DNA of 64,000 bases from Symsagittifera roscoffensis (GCF_963678635.1 NC_087070.1:46543467-46607466), one strand, 5' to 3'; counted from the stretch's first letter, positions 11,863 through 21,042 are shown. The notes: a model not told the origin generated them from the sequence alone. Numbers and translations are program-made.

Positions 11863-12636
11863 TCATAGGACCGCATCCATCCATTCTCTTTGCTCCTGCA
11901 ATCTCTTTGCTTGGTTGGGCAAACTCTTCACTCTCGACTCTCGGTTCAAACCGAAGGAATTTTGCAGACTCAGGCTCACGTTCTTCGCCAAGTCTTCCTC
12001 CAGTATCGACTCTCTCAACTTGGTATTGTTTTTTGACACCCTACCAACTCTTTGCCACCCCGACGTGATCGCATTTCGATGGGTGAGCAGAGGTCTCTTG
12101 AAAGCTTCCGGTCCTATCTCGGCCAGGAACTGTCGATATTCCTTTTGATATTTCTTCATGTGATCCTTCGTTACCATGTACAACCAGGATGTCAACGTCG
12201 CTCGAAACCAAGGAAAGAACCTTATGCGGCTCTATACGTGTCTGACTTCCATTGGTATGGCGAATACTTTGCATGCAGTCTCAAATAACTCAAGTCTCAT
12301 GCTGTAATCTATCGCGTATATCGACTCAGCCGTTGGCGTCTTCGATTCCCGATATTTTGTCACATTTTCCTCAATCCATCGTAGAGCCAGCATCGTGCTA
12401 ACCACCAAGATAGTCACCTTCTGCTGATGATCGGGCAATCCTATCGACCGAATTTCTTCCAGATCCCATACCAGGCAGAGGTTTGCGTGATCCGGATACC
12501 ACACCGTTTGTGCCAGACAGTGGCATGGACATTCCCCATGTGTGAGGTCAATACTCCTAAGGTTGCGCTCTCCCGAGGCTTCTAGGAGAGGTTCAAGTTC
12601 CATCATCTTCTCGTGTATCGCATCGTTCTCCTCCAT
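11863..12636 (-). other. C-terminal short coding stretches of the block, copy 1
   Basis: Two minus-strand coding stretches are present, of about 134 and 110 codons. The first has a CPCHC motif and a Val/Leu-rich helix. The second is basic and helical, with Lys/Gln/Arg-rich ends. They are the last coding parts of the block in reading direction. No domain is recognised. One residue differs between the copies (Pro/Ser). Confidence 0.45.
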
Positions 12637-12661
12637 CGAGCACCACCCATAGGTTTCCCGA

Positions 12662-13462
12662 TCACGTTTTGTCTCTCGTGATCACTTGTGTTTTCACTTT
12701 CAAACCCAAAAGTTCTTCCCCCCAGATTTCACTCAAGTCATCCCTCTGTTCTCTCGGCACTGTTCCTCGGACTTTCCTCAACAACCTGTGTGAGTGATGC
12801 GACATCCGAGCCAGTCTTACACACTTGGGCACTGAGAAGGCCTTTTCTAATAAAACCATTTGGCTGGTTACCTCGACCATCGCCATGTGCAATGGGTAGT
12901 GGCTGCCGCATAGGTTGGCCATCACTGACCCCACTAAGGACTGCGCATTTAGAGGCAGACCATAGGCTTCGCTCATAGGAAACCCCATTTCCGCTTCAAG
13001 TCCAACCTTCCAGCTTTTGATTTGTTTCTGGGTTACCTGCAACACCCCGGGCCATGACTCCACGCTCAACGCGGTCACCAAATGGTGTTCAGACTCTAGC
13101 CTCTCCAGTGACTGCAGACTGCACATTCTCGAGAAGATTTCCAGAGCTGTTGCTATATTCACCGTGGTACTCGCGTAACACTCAGTCACTATCTGTACTT
13201 CACTCTTCTCCCTCTCTGTGATATCTTCAAACCAAGTGACTAGATCTTCTTTTTGGAAAGACTGTATTCTAACGCATGACCGTCCATCACAGGTGTGCTC
13301 GCCATTTCTACACGTCGAGTCAAAACAACTACCCGGTTCCATTTTCTTCACCGACCCTAGTTTACTTGTCGCTTCGCTTGACTCCTTCACCTGAGGCAAG
13401 ATCAGCTTGTGCACTATACTCAATGTTGCCAGATCTTCGTCCTCCGCCGGTGCTAACCTCAC
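12662..13462 (-). CDS. hypothetical protein with four-Cys cluster (266 aa), block copy 1
   Basis: A Cys cluster at residues 46, 51, 58 and 63 (CFDSTC..HTCDGRSC, spacing C-x4-C-x6-C-x4-C) looks like a small metal-binding knuckle. It does not match the CCHC nucleocapsid pattern. The rest is helical, with many Val, Leu, Ser and Glu. A basic stretch MSHHSHRLLRKVRG lies near 217-230. It lies in the 3' half of the block and is identical in both copies. No family is recognised. A nucleic-acid-binding role is possible from the Cys cluster and the basic patch, but is unproven. Confidence 0.5.
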   Translation of the reverse strand: MRLAPAEDEDLATLSIVHKLILPQVKESSEATSKLGSVKKMEPGSCFDSTCRNGEHTCDGRSCVRIQSFQKEDLVTWFEDITEREKSEVQIVTECYASTTVNIATALEIFSRMCSLQSLERLESEHHLVTALSVESWPGVLQVTQKQIKSWKVGLEAEMGFPMSEAYGLPLNAQSLVGSVMANLCGSHYPLHMAMVEVTSQMVLLEKAFSVPKCVRLARMSHHSHRLLRKVRGTVPREQRDDLSEIWGEELLGLKVKTQVITRDKT

Positions 13463-14510
13463 TCACTCCGTGACTTCCTCGATCAGGCTCGCATGGAGAT
13501 GTGGACACCAGGAGAGCCGCAGCAATTTCCACACCACTCCCAGATTCGTGACCAACATGCCATTCCCGTTACCCATCTTCAGCTCGACTCTTTTACTTGA
13601 GCGCGGCACGCTTATCACCTCTGGTGTTCTCTCGAGAATCAAACCCAAGCTCGGTCTCTCTCTCTCTCTTCTTTGTCTATTTCCACTATCTTCTCTGTCC
13701 AAAACTTTAGTAGCTCCGCTAGCTCGTAGTTCCTGTGAGCGCCTCCGGCTTCCGAGTCCAGGAAAGGGTTGTACGCCATCCCCATCACTCCAGACACGTA
13801 CTGATACTCTCCCTTCTTATTGGGTTTCAAGTACTCTCCTGACGAGGCCAAGTTACGGTGTACGTCGTGTCCCTCCTCAAACTTCTTGTTGTAGAATCTC
13901 CGTATCTCGTCTAACTTCCTGTGGCTCTCTAGAGACTGCCTGGAATCATCCTCCTTTTCTATCCCAGTACTCTGGTATACATTCAAGATGACTGCTGAGA
14001 TCCTCCTTTCCACTGTCTTACTCCCGATTGCTCTTTGTTAACATGCTAGGATGGTGCTGTCAGTCATCACCGACGTTATCCACCTCAAGAAACAAGTAGC
14101 GTCTTTCTTCCTTGCCAGGCTCAAGCCTGAGTTATCCCTAGCAATATGTTGCATCAATGTCTGATATATTTCTAGACTTTTTCCACCCAGTTTAAACTTA
14201 TCGTACGAAGTCAGTGTCTCTAACTCTTTCCCAACAGGCTCCACGCGAACATCAGTTGTCCTGCGGTTCTGATAAAGGGATTCGCCATCAACGGCGATGC
14301 CGATGAGGATGTCCTCATCGCTTCTTCAAAATGATCTTTTAACAAGTTCTGCCAAATTCTCTTCAGTTGGCTCCCCAATTCTAATTTGTTAATCTCAGCT
14401 TTCTGCTGGGTAGCCCAGTTACGTCGCTTGCGTGACATTCCACTGTCGAGTTTCTTTAGGCAGTCTTCCAGTTCCTTCAATGTTTCCAGGGCCACCCACC
14501 AACCCACCAC
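13463..14510 (-). other. shorter coding stretches of the block (Lys/Glu-rich), copy 1
   Basis: Several short minus-strand coding stretches occur here. They include a Trp/Lys-rich helix pattern and a segment with EYLKPNKKGEYQYVSG and MAYNPFLDSEAGG. Their composition matches the frames on either side. They are best read as parts of the same decayed accessory region. No domain is recognised. Both copies of the block carry them without change. Confidence 0.45.
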
Positions 14511-14947
14511 GGCCGGGAGTTGTTCCTCGTTTTATTCTTCTCAAGAGGATCACTAGTTACTTGCTTCCCAGTGGCCTGGTGTTCAATTGAGACCCATTTT
14601 TTGCCAACGTCTACTTCCCATGTCTGCCCGCTCGTCGAGCCTCGTTTCATCCTCATCCTCTGGGGCTTGAAATCTTCTTCCGCTGTCGAGTTGGTGGAAA
14701 CCTCCATCTCTCTTTCCACCTCGAGCAATTTCCTTGGATCGTAGCTACTCTTGTAGGCTGCTGTCTTCCACCGTGCCAGAACCATGGGAGACGTCTCTTT
14801 CAGGTTTTTCTCTGAGACTCTGTCCGCCGAAGGACTACCCAACCCTTCTACCTCTCTCTTTCTCTTGCGAGACTTCACGTCTTTACTTTTGGGCGTTGCC
14901 GTTATCATCACTGATTCGACCTCTTTGTCTCCATCCAACCCTTCCAA
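14477..14947 (-). CDS. basic hypothetical protein with nuclear-localisation-like patch (156 aa), block copy 1
   Basis: A Lys/Arg cluster SKDVKSRKRKREVEG near residues 17-31 resembles a classical nuclear localisation signal. The remainder is charged, with a Ser/Thr-rich centre. It overlaps the end of the acidic frame by about 40 bases. No enzyme or fold is recognised. A basic patch of this kind in a retroelement accessory region could target a protein to the nucleus or bind nucleic acid, but that is inference. Confidence 0.4.
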   Translation of the reverse strand: MEGLDGDKEVESVMITATPKSKDVKSRKRKREVEGLGSPSADRVSEKNLKETSPMVLARWKTAAYKSSYDPRKLLEVEREMEVSTNSTAEEDFKPQRMRMKRGSTSGQTWEVDVGKKWVSIEHQATGKQVTSDPLEKNKTRNNSRPWWVGGWPWKH

Positions 14948-15879
14948 CTCTTGCCTCCCCCTGCTCGAGCCTTAAGGATATTAGTACTTTTAACTATATT
15001 ACTAGTCTCAACCTTATCCCCCCTTACACCTTCAATTATTTTATTAACAGTTTTTTGTTTCAGAGTAGAGCTGTCTTTACACTCGTCTTCTTTGGTCTTC
15101 AGTAGCGCCTTTCTCAATTCGACCATCTTGCTCAGCAGCTCTCTTCTTGCTTTTTCATCCAGACCTGTTCCCATCAGGACAGGTTCACCGAACTTCACCA
15201 CAGTGCTCCACAGTTCTTCTTTGAAATTGTCTAGTGTGATCTCGCTATTCACCTCTCGATTAAACTCTCTTAAGAATTCTCGCCAAGCGTTCTCATCCAG
15301 AGTCCCTAGGAACATGGTCTTGTTTCCCTCGAAGGTATTCTTTTCATTTTCCTCTGCACTCAAGAGTATCATTCCCATATTGAAAGTCTCGCTCGTCAGT
15401 GGCAACTCTAGATTCTTGCTGGGAGATGAGATCAGAGGTGGCGTGGCAGTGTCTGCCCAATCTTCTCCGCTCAGATCTTTCAACAGTTCTTGAGTGGTGA
15501 AATCCTCCTCTGCTGGTTTTGGTTCAGGCGTGTTCCCCACTTCCTTCTCCTCTCCTGCCTTACTGGGAGTCTCATCCATGCTTTCTTCTCCTGACTCGAC
15601 TCTCCTTCTCTCAAGTATCCTCCTGAACCGATCTTCTACAGGGCCGCTTCTTTTGTCTCCAGGGGTGCCCACTGACAGGGGTGATGGTGTCGTCGGATCC
15701 GATTTCTTGTATTCCGTCAGAGCCACATACAAAGGGCCTGCTGCATCCAGCTCCTCCCCTTCCTCTCTCATCTCCACCTGTTCCAGTCCTAAGGCGCCCG
15801 GTATTTTCTTGTGGCAAACTTCATTTCGTCCTTTAGTACAATGTGTCCTTCTTCTACAATCATCCTGCCATCGTCCCAC
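14908..15879 (-). CDS. acidic/Lys-rich hypothetical protein (323 aa), block copy 1
   Basis: This frame is dominated by Glu, Lys, Ser and Thr with few hydrophobic runs, so it is likely largely disordered. A Cys/His/Arg-rich start (DDCRRRTHCTKGRNEVCHKK) may be part of the upstream neighbour's context or a small metal-binding patch. The middle contains repeated short acidic clusters. I find no catalytic motif. Its place between the 452-aa frame and a basic Lys/Arg-rich frame, all on one strand, fits a linker-like region of one large accessory coding unit. It is unchanged in the second copy. Confidence 0.4.
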   Translation of the reverse strand: MGRWQDDCRRRTHCTKGRNEVCHKKIPGALGLEQVEMREEGEELDAAGPLYVALTEYKKSDPTTPSPLSVGTPGDKRSGPVEDRFRRILERRRVESGEESMDETPSKAGEEKEVGNTPEPKPAEEDFTTQELLKDLSGEDWADTATPPLISSPSKNLELPLTSETFNMGMILLSAEENEKNTFEGNKTMFLGTLDENAWREFLREFNREVNSEITLDNFKEELWSTVVKFGEPVLMGTGLDEKARRELLSKMVELRKALLKTKEDECKDSSTLKQKTVNKIIEGVRGDKVETSNIVKSTNILKARAGGGKSWKGWMETKRSNQ

Positions 15880-15996
15880 ACCGGTAAAATATTCTCCAAA
15901 CCCGCCCGATCAAGCGTTCTCAAGATCTCTCGCACCTCGAATTTTGGGGGCATTGAGCCTCTCATCTTCTTCGCTTGAGTCGCCCATGAGTTTATT

Positions 15997-17355
15997 TTAT
16001 ATCACAGGTGTGAAAATAGACTGCTGCGGTATAGCCGATGAATAGGCGATCCCAGCCATCGGTGAATTCCTTTGCTGCCTCTCCGCCGCTGCTCTCGCGA
16101 ACAGTGATGGAACCACCAGGGAACTGTTCATTCCCAGGGTCATCCTCCTGACCGTTGGGAACTCAGGAATGGTTGCTGTCAAGATTTCCTTCTCTAGTAT
16201 TGCCTCTAGCTCCCTTTTCACCAACTCCAAGCTGTTCTTCCATGCGGGAATTCTCAAGATCTCTTGTCCACTCGCCGTCAGGGGATTTAAGTTCCAGAAC
16301 TTGGGATAAGTTTCGATGGGGCCTTCACGTTTTCCCCCCATCCTACACTGCAGTTGCCCTCGGAAATTGTATACCATCATCTCGGGATCTTTCATTTTTC
16401 CGAAGAGTACCGTGTTACTCATTTGCGCCCTCAGCACCCCTTGCTGACAACAGTTGAGTGCCGTCCCATCCAACACACTTATCAGGCTCAAGTGTGCCAC
16501 GGAATTGCGGTAAGCCGTCACTAGGGGATCTGGAAACGCGTATGTTACAGCTGGTCCGTAAATGCAGGTTACGACCTCCTCCAGCCCCCGGATTATCCCC
16601 ATTGGGTCCGATCTCATCGCCAGGCACAGGTCTGTCAACAGAGGCATGCCACCATTCACTTGTCTCCATTCATCTTTCGTTTTCGGGTTCTTCTCCACGC
16701 CAGTCATATGTCGATTCTGCATCAGGAGATACTCCACCAGCAGCGTCTTTAGTCCCGCAGCACATTTATATGAGAAGGTGTCTATGCTCGAGTGGGTTTT
16801 CCCCATCGACAGGGCCTCCCCATATTTCGTCAGTCGATGAAATGACACCAGCTCACCATGGGTCAGGAGCACCAGTGCCAGATATCCATCAATCCGTAGT
16901 GTTCCCACACCCCGACTGAACATATACGCTGGACCCATGTTGAATAGGTACATCGGGTAAACTAGGTACAGGGCCAACAAAAAGCTTATGGGCATGCTCA
17001 GTATTTCTTGCACAAAGACTCTGAAAATGGTCTCCTTCGCACTAAACACTCCAGCCATGAATTCCTTATCCCAACAAGGACTCAAGAACGTGAGATTCTC
17101 GTGATCTTTTCTTGGCCTCAGCTCACCCTTTGCGTGCTCCCTCCAGAATCCCCCGATTGTGACCTCGTTTGCAGCCGTGACAAACCTGGTCACCGTCATC
17201 TCCCTGCTCTCGGCCACTTCCAACTGATCCTCAAGAAATCTCCAGATCTGCTTCGCAAGAGGTGGGGCATTCTCCTTTGTCTTCTCTGTGGCGTTTTCTA
17301 GCCTTGGTGTTAGGAACTGCCACCTGCCTCTTTCTTGCGTCAGTCGGTACGCCAT
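15997..17355 (-). CDS. hypothetical protein with hydrophobic segment (452 aa), block copy 1
   Basis: I recognise no family for this long frame. It starts MAYRLTQERGRW and has a charged N-terminal ~115 residues. A strongly hydrophobic, Tyr/Met/Leu-rich stretch at about 119-146 could be a membrane segment or a buried helix, and a Leu/Val-rich helix follows at about 156-170. The C-terminal half is mixed helical with several Cys, and ends in a Pro/Ser-rich tail. No signal peptide is apparent. It lies directly downstream of the GxND frame with a small overlap, in the same orientation. It is identical in both block copies. An envelope-like role is conceivable from position alone, but nothing in the sequence shows one. 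Confidence 0.5.
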   Translation of the reverse strand: MAYRLTQERGRWQFLTPRLENATEKTKENAPPLAKQIWRFLEDQLEVAESREMTVTRFVTAANEVTIGGFWREHAKGELRPRKDHENLTFLSPCWDKEFMAGVFSAKETIFRVFVQEILSMPISFLLALYLVYPMYLFNMGPAYMFSRGVGTLRIDGYLALVLLTHGELVSFHRLTKYGEALSMGKTHSSIDTFSYKCAAGLKTLLVEYLLMQNRHMTGVEKNPKTKDEWRQVNGGMPLLTDLCLAMRSDPMGIIRGLEEVVTCIYGPAVTYAFPDPLVTAYRNSVAHLSLISVLDGTALNCCQQGVLRAQMSNTVLFGKMKDPEMMVYNFRGQLQCRMGGKREGPIETYPKFWNLNPLTASGQEILRIPAWKNSLELVKRELEAILEKEILTATIPEFPTVRRMTLGMNSSLVVPSLFARAAAERQQRNSPMAGIAYSSAIPQQSIFTPVI

Positions 17356-18254
17356 CGCTCCAGTTGCTTCTCAGTTAGAGCCACACTTTTTCTCTCATTA
17401 TTTGGTCCCCTTGACTTACTGGTGGAGCTCGGGATGGTCAAATCCATACTTCGAAACCACAAGCTGGCCGTCAAGTGACTTATTATTGGGTGGTCATCCC
17501 CTATAACCGGACTGAACTTGAGTTGTCTGGCGAAATTCGATATCCCTAGTAAGAGGACTTCATGCAATACAATGAGGATATCTGCTAACTCATAGAAGCC
17601 ACTCAACGCGTGGGACACATCTGCCCACGCCGCCGCCAGTTCTGACTTGCGAAGCCTCAAGTTCGTCGGTTCCAACTCTCGATTGCGAGCTGCCATCAGG
17701 ATCCACCATGCATTCCCCTCAGCTATTAAGATCAAAACCGCATACACAAACTGCAGAGCGGGAGGCATGCTCGCGTACCCGGGGGACGTCGGGAATACCA
17801 CTCTTGTCTTAGATCCAAACCGTGAAGCGACGTTCTCCTGCACCTCATTCATCGCTGCAAACAACGTCTGGATAGCTTCCCAGATTTTCTTTGGTTCAAG
17901 CTCATCGCCCTTGAGTTGCTCAAGAAACCCAGTCGCATGCAGGTGGTCATTCATTCCTGCAAACAGTAGTAGCTCGGGCTCGCAAGTCATCTCCGATTTT
18001 ATCGCGACCACCAGGGTTAACATTTGGTTCAACACAGCCCCTAGCAGTGAGTATATCAGAGTCTCCGGCCAGAACAACTTGGGAGACGTTCCCTCGAAGT
18101 CCGATCCCGCCACGATGATCAGCCTCGCGGCAGCTGGATCTGCTCTGTCGTAAACTGCTAAAGTCTTGGCCAATTGGGCGTTCCCGCAAGGTTTCCCATA
18201 TCTCGGGTCGTCCGCCAATCTCGTACCCTCATAAGCGGCATCTGGCAGTTCCAT
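17340..18254 (-). CDS. hypothetical protein with GxND motif (304 aa), block copy 1
   Basis: A hydrophobic strand ending in IIVAGSDFEGTS lies at about 46-57, and LLLFAGMNDHLH lies at about 95-106. The GxND (G100, N102, D103) after a run of hydrophobic residues resembles block III of SGNH hydrolases, and the AGSD strand could correspond to block I. This makes a second, tentative SGNH-like domain next to the clearer one in the preceding frame. The rest is helical and Leu/Ala-rich. A family that encodes two such domains side by side would be unusual. One residue differs between the two block copies (Val/Phe). No other family is recognised. Confidence 0.5.
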   Translation of the reverse strand: MELPDAAYEGTRLADDPRYGKPCGNAQLAKTLAVYDRADPAAARLIIVAGSDFEGTSPKLFWPETLIYSLLGAVLNQMLTLVVAIKSEMTCEPELLLFAGMNDHLHATGFLEQLKGDELEPKKIWEAIQTLFAAMNEVQENVASRFGSKTRVVFPTSPGYASMPPALQFVYAVLILIAEGNAWWILMAARNRELEPTNLRLRKSELAAAWADVSHALSGFYELADILIVLHEVLLLGISNFARQLKFSPVIGDDHPIISHLTASLWFRSMDLTIPSSTSKSRGPNNERKSVALTEKQLERWRTD

Positions 18255-18285
18255 TTCTCTTGGGCCAGTAGTTTGTCCACCACCC

Positions 18286-20358
18286 TCAACTGCGCTGGAG
18301 TTGCCAACCTGATTCTGGCAAAGCTCGTTCGGTGCTTAGGGGGCTCCAGTATGAGTCCCGGACTCCCCAGCAACTTGAGAGGTCTGTAGTTGATAGGTCC
18401 CATGACTGATCTTGTGGGAATCCCATCATTCTCGCTCTTGAGAAATGCGTTTCGTGAGCCTTCAACCAGTCCACGCACTGGTGTCTACTTAAGTCTTCGT
18501 GTGACACGCGCTCGAGGCCCAGAGCTTCCGCCAACTCTTGTCTGCACTCCAGGTCCTCCAAGTCCAGCTCCTTTACCTTCTCCAGATACCTCGATCTGCT
18601 TGTCTCCGCCGGTCTCTCCACCCTCCTGCTCTCTACCACTACCACCGAGGACAGTACCGAACTCTGGGGTGTTGGTGACGTTGCTTCCTCGGCCTCCATC
18701 GGTGCGGCACCCGGTAATCTGGTCCGGCTACTTCTCGAGCTGTCTCTAGAATCGGCCCTCGCCCCCAGGCGACTTGATAGGGTTCTTGAGGCGAGGAAAG
18801 GGGGATTTGGAGGTGGTCCGAATCTGAATTGGGCCGTCTCCAGCAAGTCTGCCTCCAACGCGCTTATGTGCCTTTGGAAAACGTCATTCAACCATTCCAC
18901 CCCTTTAGGCCTGTCAAAATGGATTCCATCTGAGGATGCATCGTCGGGGAAGGCAGCTCGCTCCATTTGCTCGGCTACATCCAGCAATCCAATGGGAAGG
19001 ACACTCCTCTGATGTATTTGCCTGACTACTTCGTTCAGGTTCCGTACCTTCGTATTCATCTCCATCGCGTGTTGGTCAGCCTTCATATTGTAAGGGATGG
19101 TACACACTGTGAGTATGGCAGGATCCATTTGCATCCGTAACTCCTCAAGGATGCAGCTCATGTTGTCATGTAGCCTCATGACCTTCCTTGACTCCCCTCT
19201 GGACACGTCATTAGTCCCGATCATTAGAGTTACCGTGTATACTCTTGCCATCCCTAGCATCTCAAGAGATGCCAATATATGTGGCGTTGCAGCTCCAGCG
19301 AAACTCAAGATCCCAGTCTGCCAATGCGACTGAATCCGGGTCAGCACCCGCAGCAGGATGTCCCGTATGATTAGGTGGACCGTACCCTCCGACACACGCG
19401 GCTGCGTATGGTATTCCACCCAAGCCGCGTCGTGGAAGCAATCCCTCCTGATTCTTTGTGCTGTGCTCCAATCCATGCGATTGTGCCTGTGGTATCTGCC
19501 CTCCGTGTTCTTCTTGTAACTTGAGATTACCACACTCCTGATCGGTTGCTCCCTCCAAGTCGGGGGTAACTCCACTCTGGCTGGACTCTCACGATTTCTT
19601 AGCTGTAGTCTCTCGTTCAATTCTTTCAGACGCGACGAGCTCCCGCTCACCTGACTGCCGCTCGGGGTTGAACTCGGAGTATACCCCGGCAGTGCGACGT
19701 CCATCAATGGGCGTATCGATTGTGTCTCTAAACCATGCACGGAGGACGTTGACTCAGTCGGTATCCATACCTCCAACCCCTCGTTCATGTGTTCCTGAGC
19801 CGCGCGGTCTAGGTTAAACCGTCCCTTCGATCTGGGAGCCTCATTCACTTCCATACGTGACTCTGGTCTTGAACCGGCGGCCTTTCGCTCCTTGGGTCTG
19901 GCTCCCTTCTGCATGTCGAGCTCGCGTTGTCGCCGCTGGATTCTCTCAAGTACCGACTTCAGCTGTTCACAATTCGCCGCATTCTCTCGCACCCTTTGTT
20001 CTTGCTGGTGCTGGGCCTTCAGCATATCGAGTTCCCGCCGCGCTTGGTCCTTTTCAATGACCGCCTGATCTCTCTGCAGATTCGCTTGATTCCTCTCGAG
20101 CTTCGCTTGATCCCGGTCGAGATTCGCCTTGTTCCTCTCCCTATGTGTCCTCTCAAGTTCTCTTTTCAGACTACTGAGATCAGGATACGCCTCTTCCGTT
20201 TGCTGCACTTGCGTCATAGAGGGTGTCTTACTGGTGTGTTGGCCCGCTGACCTTGCTGATGGTCTGTTTGGTAGTGGGAACTCCCCTGCGCCATACTCGG
20301 TGTTACTGCTCAAGCCATGATTCCTCGCCAAGTCGAATCCCCTCACCCCTCCATCCAC
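18286..20358 (-). CDS. coiled-coil / SGNH-hydrolase-like protein (690 aa), block copy 1
   Basis: Residues about 60-150 form a highly charged helix with repeated RDQA-type heptads (NLDRDQAKLERNQANLQRDQA-like), a likely coiled coil for self-association. A Ser/Pro-rich linker follows. Residues about 320-505 look like an SGNH/GDSL hydrolase fold: a hydrophobic strand near 328-340, a Gly-containing SFAGAATP loop at 352-359 (block II position), MIGTND at 379-384 (block III) and DGIHFD at 477-482 (block V Asp and His). This family acts mostly as esterases and lipases on acyl or acetyl esters. The C-terminal ~180 residues are Ser/Arg-rich. The substrate is unknown. It is the largest frame of the block, and its codon use resembles its neighbours. 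The fold call rests on motifs and strand pattern. Confidence 0.72.
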   Translation of the reverse strand: MDGGVRGFDLARNHGLSSNTEYGAGEFPLPNRPSARSAGQHTSKTPSMTQVQQTEEAYPDLSSLKRELERTHRERNKANLDRDQAKLERNQANLQRDQAVIEKDQARRELDMLKAQHQQEQRVRENAANCEQLKSVLERIQRRQRELDMQKGARPKERKAAGSRPESRMEVNEAPRSKGRFNLDRAAQEHMNEGLEVWIPTESTSSVHGLETQSIRPLMDVALPGYTPSSTPSGSQVSGSSSRLKELNERLQLRNRESPARVELPPTWREQPIRSVVISSYKKNTEGRYHRHNRMDWSTAQRIRRDCFHDAAWVEYHTQPRVSEGTVHLIIRDILLRVLTRIQSHWQTGILSFAGAATPHILASLEMLGMARVYTVTLMIGTNDVSRGESRKVMRLHDNMSCILEELRMQMDPAILTVCTIPYNMKADQHAMEMNTKVRNLNEVVRQIHQRSVLPIGLLDVAEQMERAAFPDDASSDGIHFDRPKGVEWLNDVFQRHISALEADLLETAQFRFGPPPNPPFLASRTLSSRLGARADSRDSSRSSRTRLPGAAPMEAEEATSPTPQSSVLSSVVVVESRRVERPAETSRSRYLEKVKELDLEDLECRQELAEALGLERVSHEDLSRHQCVDWLKAHETHFSRARMMGFPQDQSWDLSTTDLSSCWGVRDSYWSPLSTERALPESGWQLQRS

Positions 20359-20582
20359 ATTCTAGGACAGCCATCTGTTTGCTCTTGGTTGGATATGCCA
20401 TCAGTGGTGTAGCCGACCATTAAAACTGCTTCTGTTGCAAACTCCCTGCATTCACCCTGCTCTTCCAATTGGAGGATGGCGTTCAGTATCACCGCCATCC
20501 TCTCATCCACTTGGGTGTAATCCAGATTCCTCAAGCTTCTGTATAATTCATCAAGCGTGGGCCTCTTCAGAGCCGCGGGCAT
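20343..20582 (-). CDS. short leading frame of the block (79 aa)
   Basis: This small frame, rich in Leu, Glu and Arg, begins MPAALKRPTLDELYRSLRN. It precedes and slightly overlaps the 690-aa frame, and it is the first coding stretch after the non-coding left edge of the block in reading direction. It contains no recognised domain. It is probably part of the same accessory coding region rather than a separate gene, and it is identical in the second block copy. Confidence 0.45.
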   Translation of the reverse strand: MPAALKRPTLDELYRSLRNLDYTQVDERMAVILNAILQLEEQGECREFATEAVLMVGYTTDGISNQEQTDGCPRMWMEG

Positions 20583-20641
20583 GGGCTTCCAAAATCGATT
20601 TGCCTTTTTTTTTTAAATCTCTGGATGATCTTGCACAGGTA

Positions 20642-20699
20642 CCAACTTGAGACTTACCGTACCACTTGAGAATTACCGTACCACTTGAGAATTACCGTT
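20642..20699. repeat. 19 bp tandem repeat, three units, in block 5' edge (copy 1)
   Basis: The unit CCACTTGAGAATTACCGTA occurs as one slightly different 20 bp and two 19 bp copies in tandem. It sits just upstream, in reading direction, of the first coding stretch of the block. That could make it a promoter-proximal or spacer element. It is repeated unchanged in block copy 2 at 61532-61589. Confidence 0.85.
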
Positions 20700-21042
20700 T
20701 TCAAGTGTTGCTTGACTGTGGGTTCGTTCAAGATCTTCTTTTTTCTTCCAGTTGAGTATAGTTGGGTAGCCTTTTGTCTTTACCAAATCAATCTGAAAAA
20801 AAACTTGATCTTTAGACTAAAATGCTGTGTTCCTAACCTAAAACCCCCTGCCATTATAGTTAAACCTTATCCTTTTCGTTCTATTAAAATAATTCAATTG
20901 GAAATTTTGTAAGAGCATGCAGATCCATTTTATGTTATAGCACCATCAATCATTTAAAATTTAATTGTCATGCCAATCACTTTTAAGATCCTTTTACCTG
21001 TTCTGAGCCCCAATACCTAACTTGAAATCCCTTCATGCCCAG
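20700..21042. other. non-coding 5' edge of the block, copy 1
   Basis: About 340 bp without a credible coding frame. Three of the six differences from copy 2 lie here (20734, 20827, 20844). The segment ends exactly where similarity to copy 2 stops, and is joined to the interior of an AT-rich retroelement gag region. Confidence 0.6.

Larger units (their letters stand above)
11337..21042 (-). mobile_element. 9.7 kb accessory coding block of a giant retroelement, copy 1
   Basis: This is a segment of minus-strand coding sequence present twice in the window, here and at 52227-61932. The offset is a constant 40,890 bp. I found only six base differences (11919, 17558, 19452, 20734, 20827, 20844) and no length change. 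It carries a coiled-coil plus SGNH-hydrolase-like frame, a second GxND-bearing frame, a frame with a hydrophobic segment, charged frames and a Cys-cluster frame. No RT, integrase or capsid was recognised inside it. In the second copy it directly follows gypsy integrase and tail, so I read it as the 3' accessory region of a giant Ty3/gypsy-type element. It is broken, with roughly ten interruptions, identical in both copies. It could instead be an independent element. Confidence 0.7.

Noticed and set aside
14951-16045. Long plus-strand frames opposite the 9.7 kb block (for example 14951-15493 and 15494-16045)
   Set aside because: They are Ser/Leu/Pro-rich mirror frames of the acidic minus-strand coding and have no protein-like character of their own.
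11337-21042. Polinton/Maverick or DNA transposon
   Set aside because: No DNA polymerase B, packaging ATPase, capsid, integrase or transposase was seen, and there are no terminal inverted repeats at the limits of the duplicated segment.
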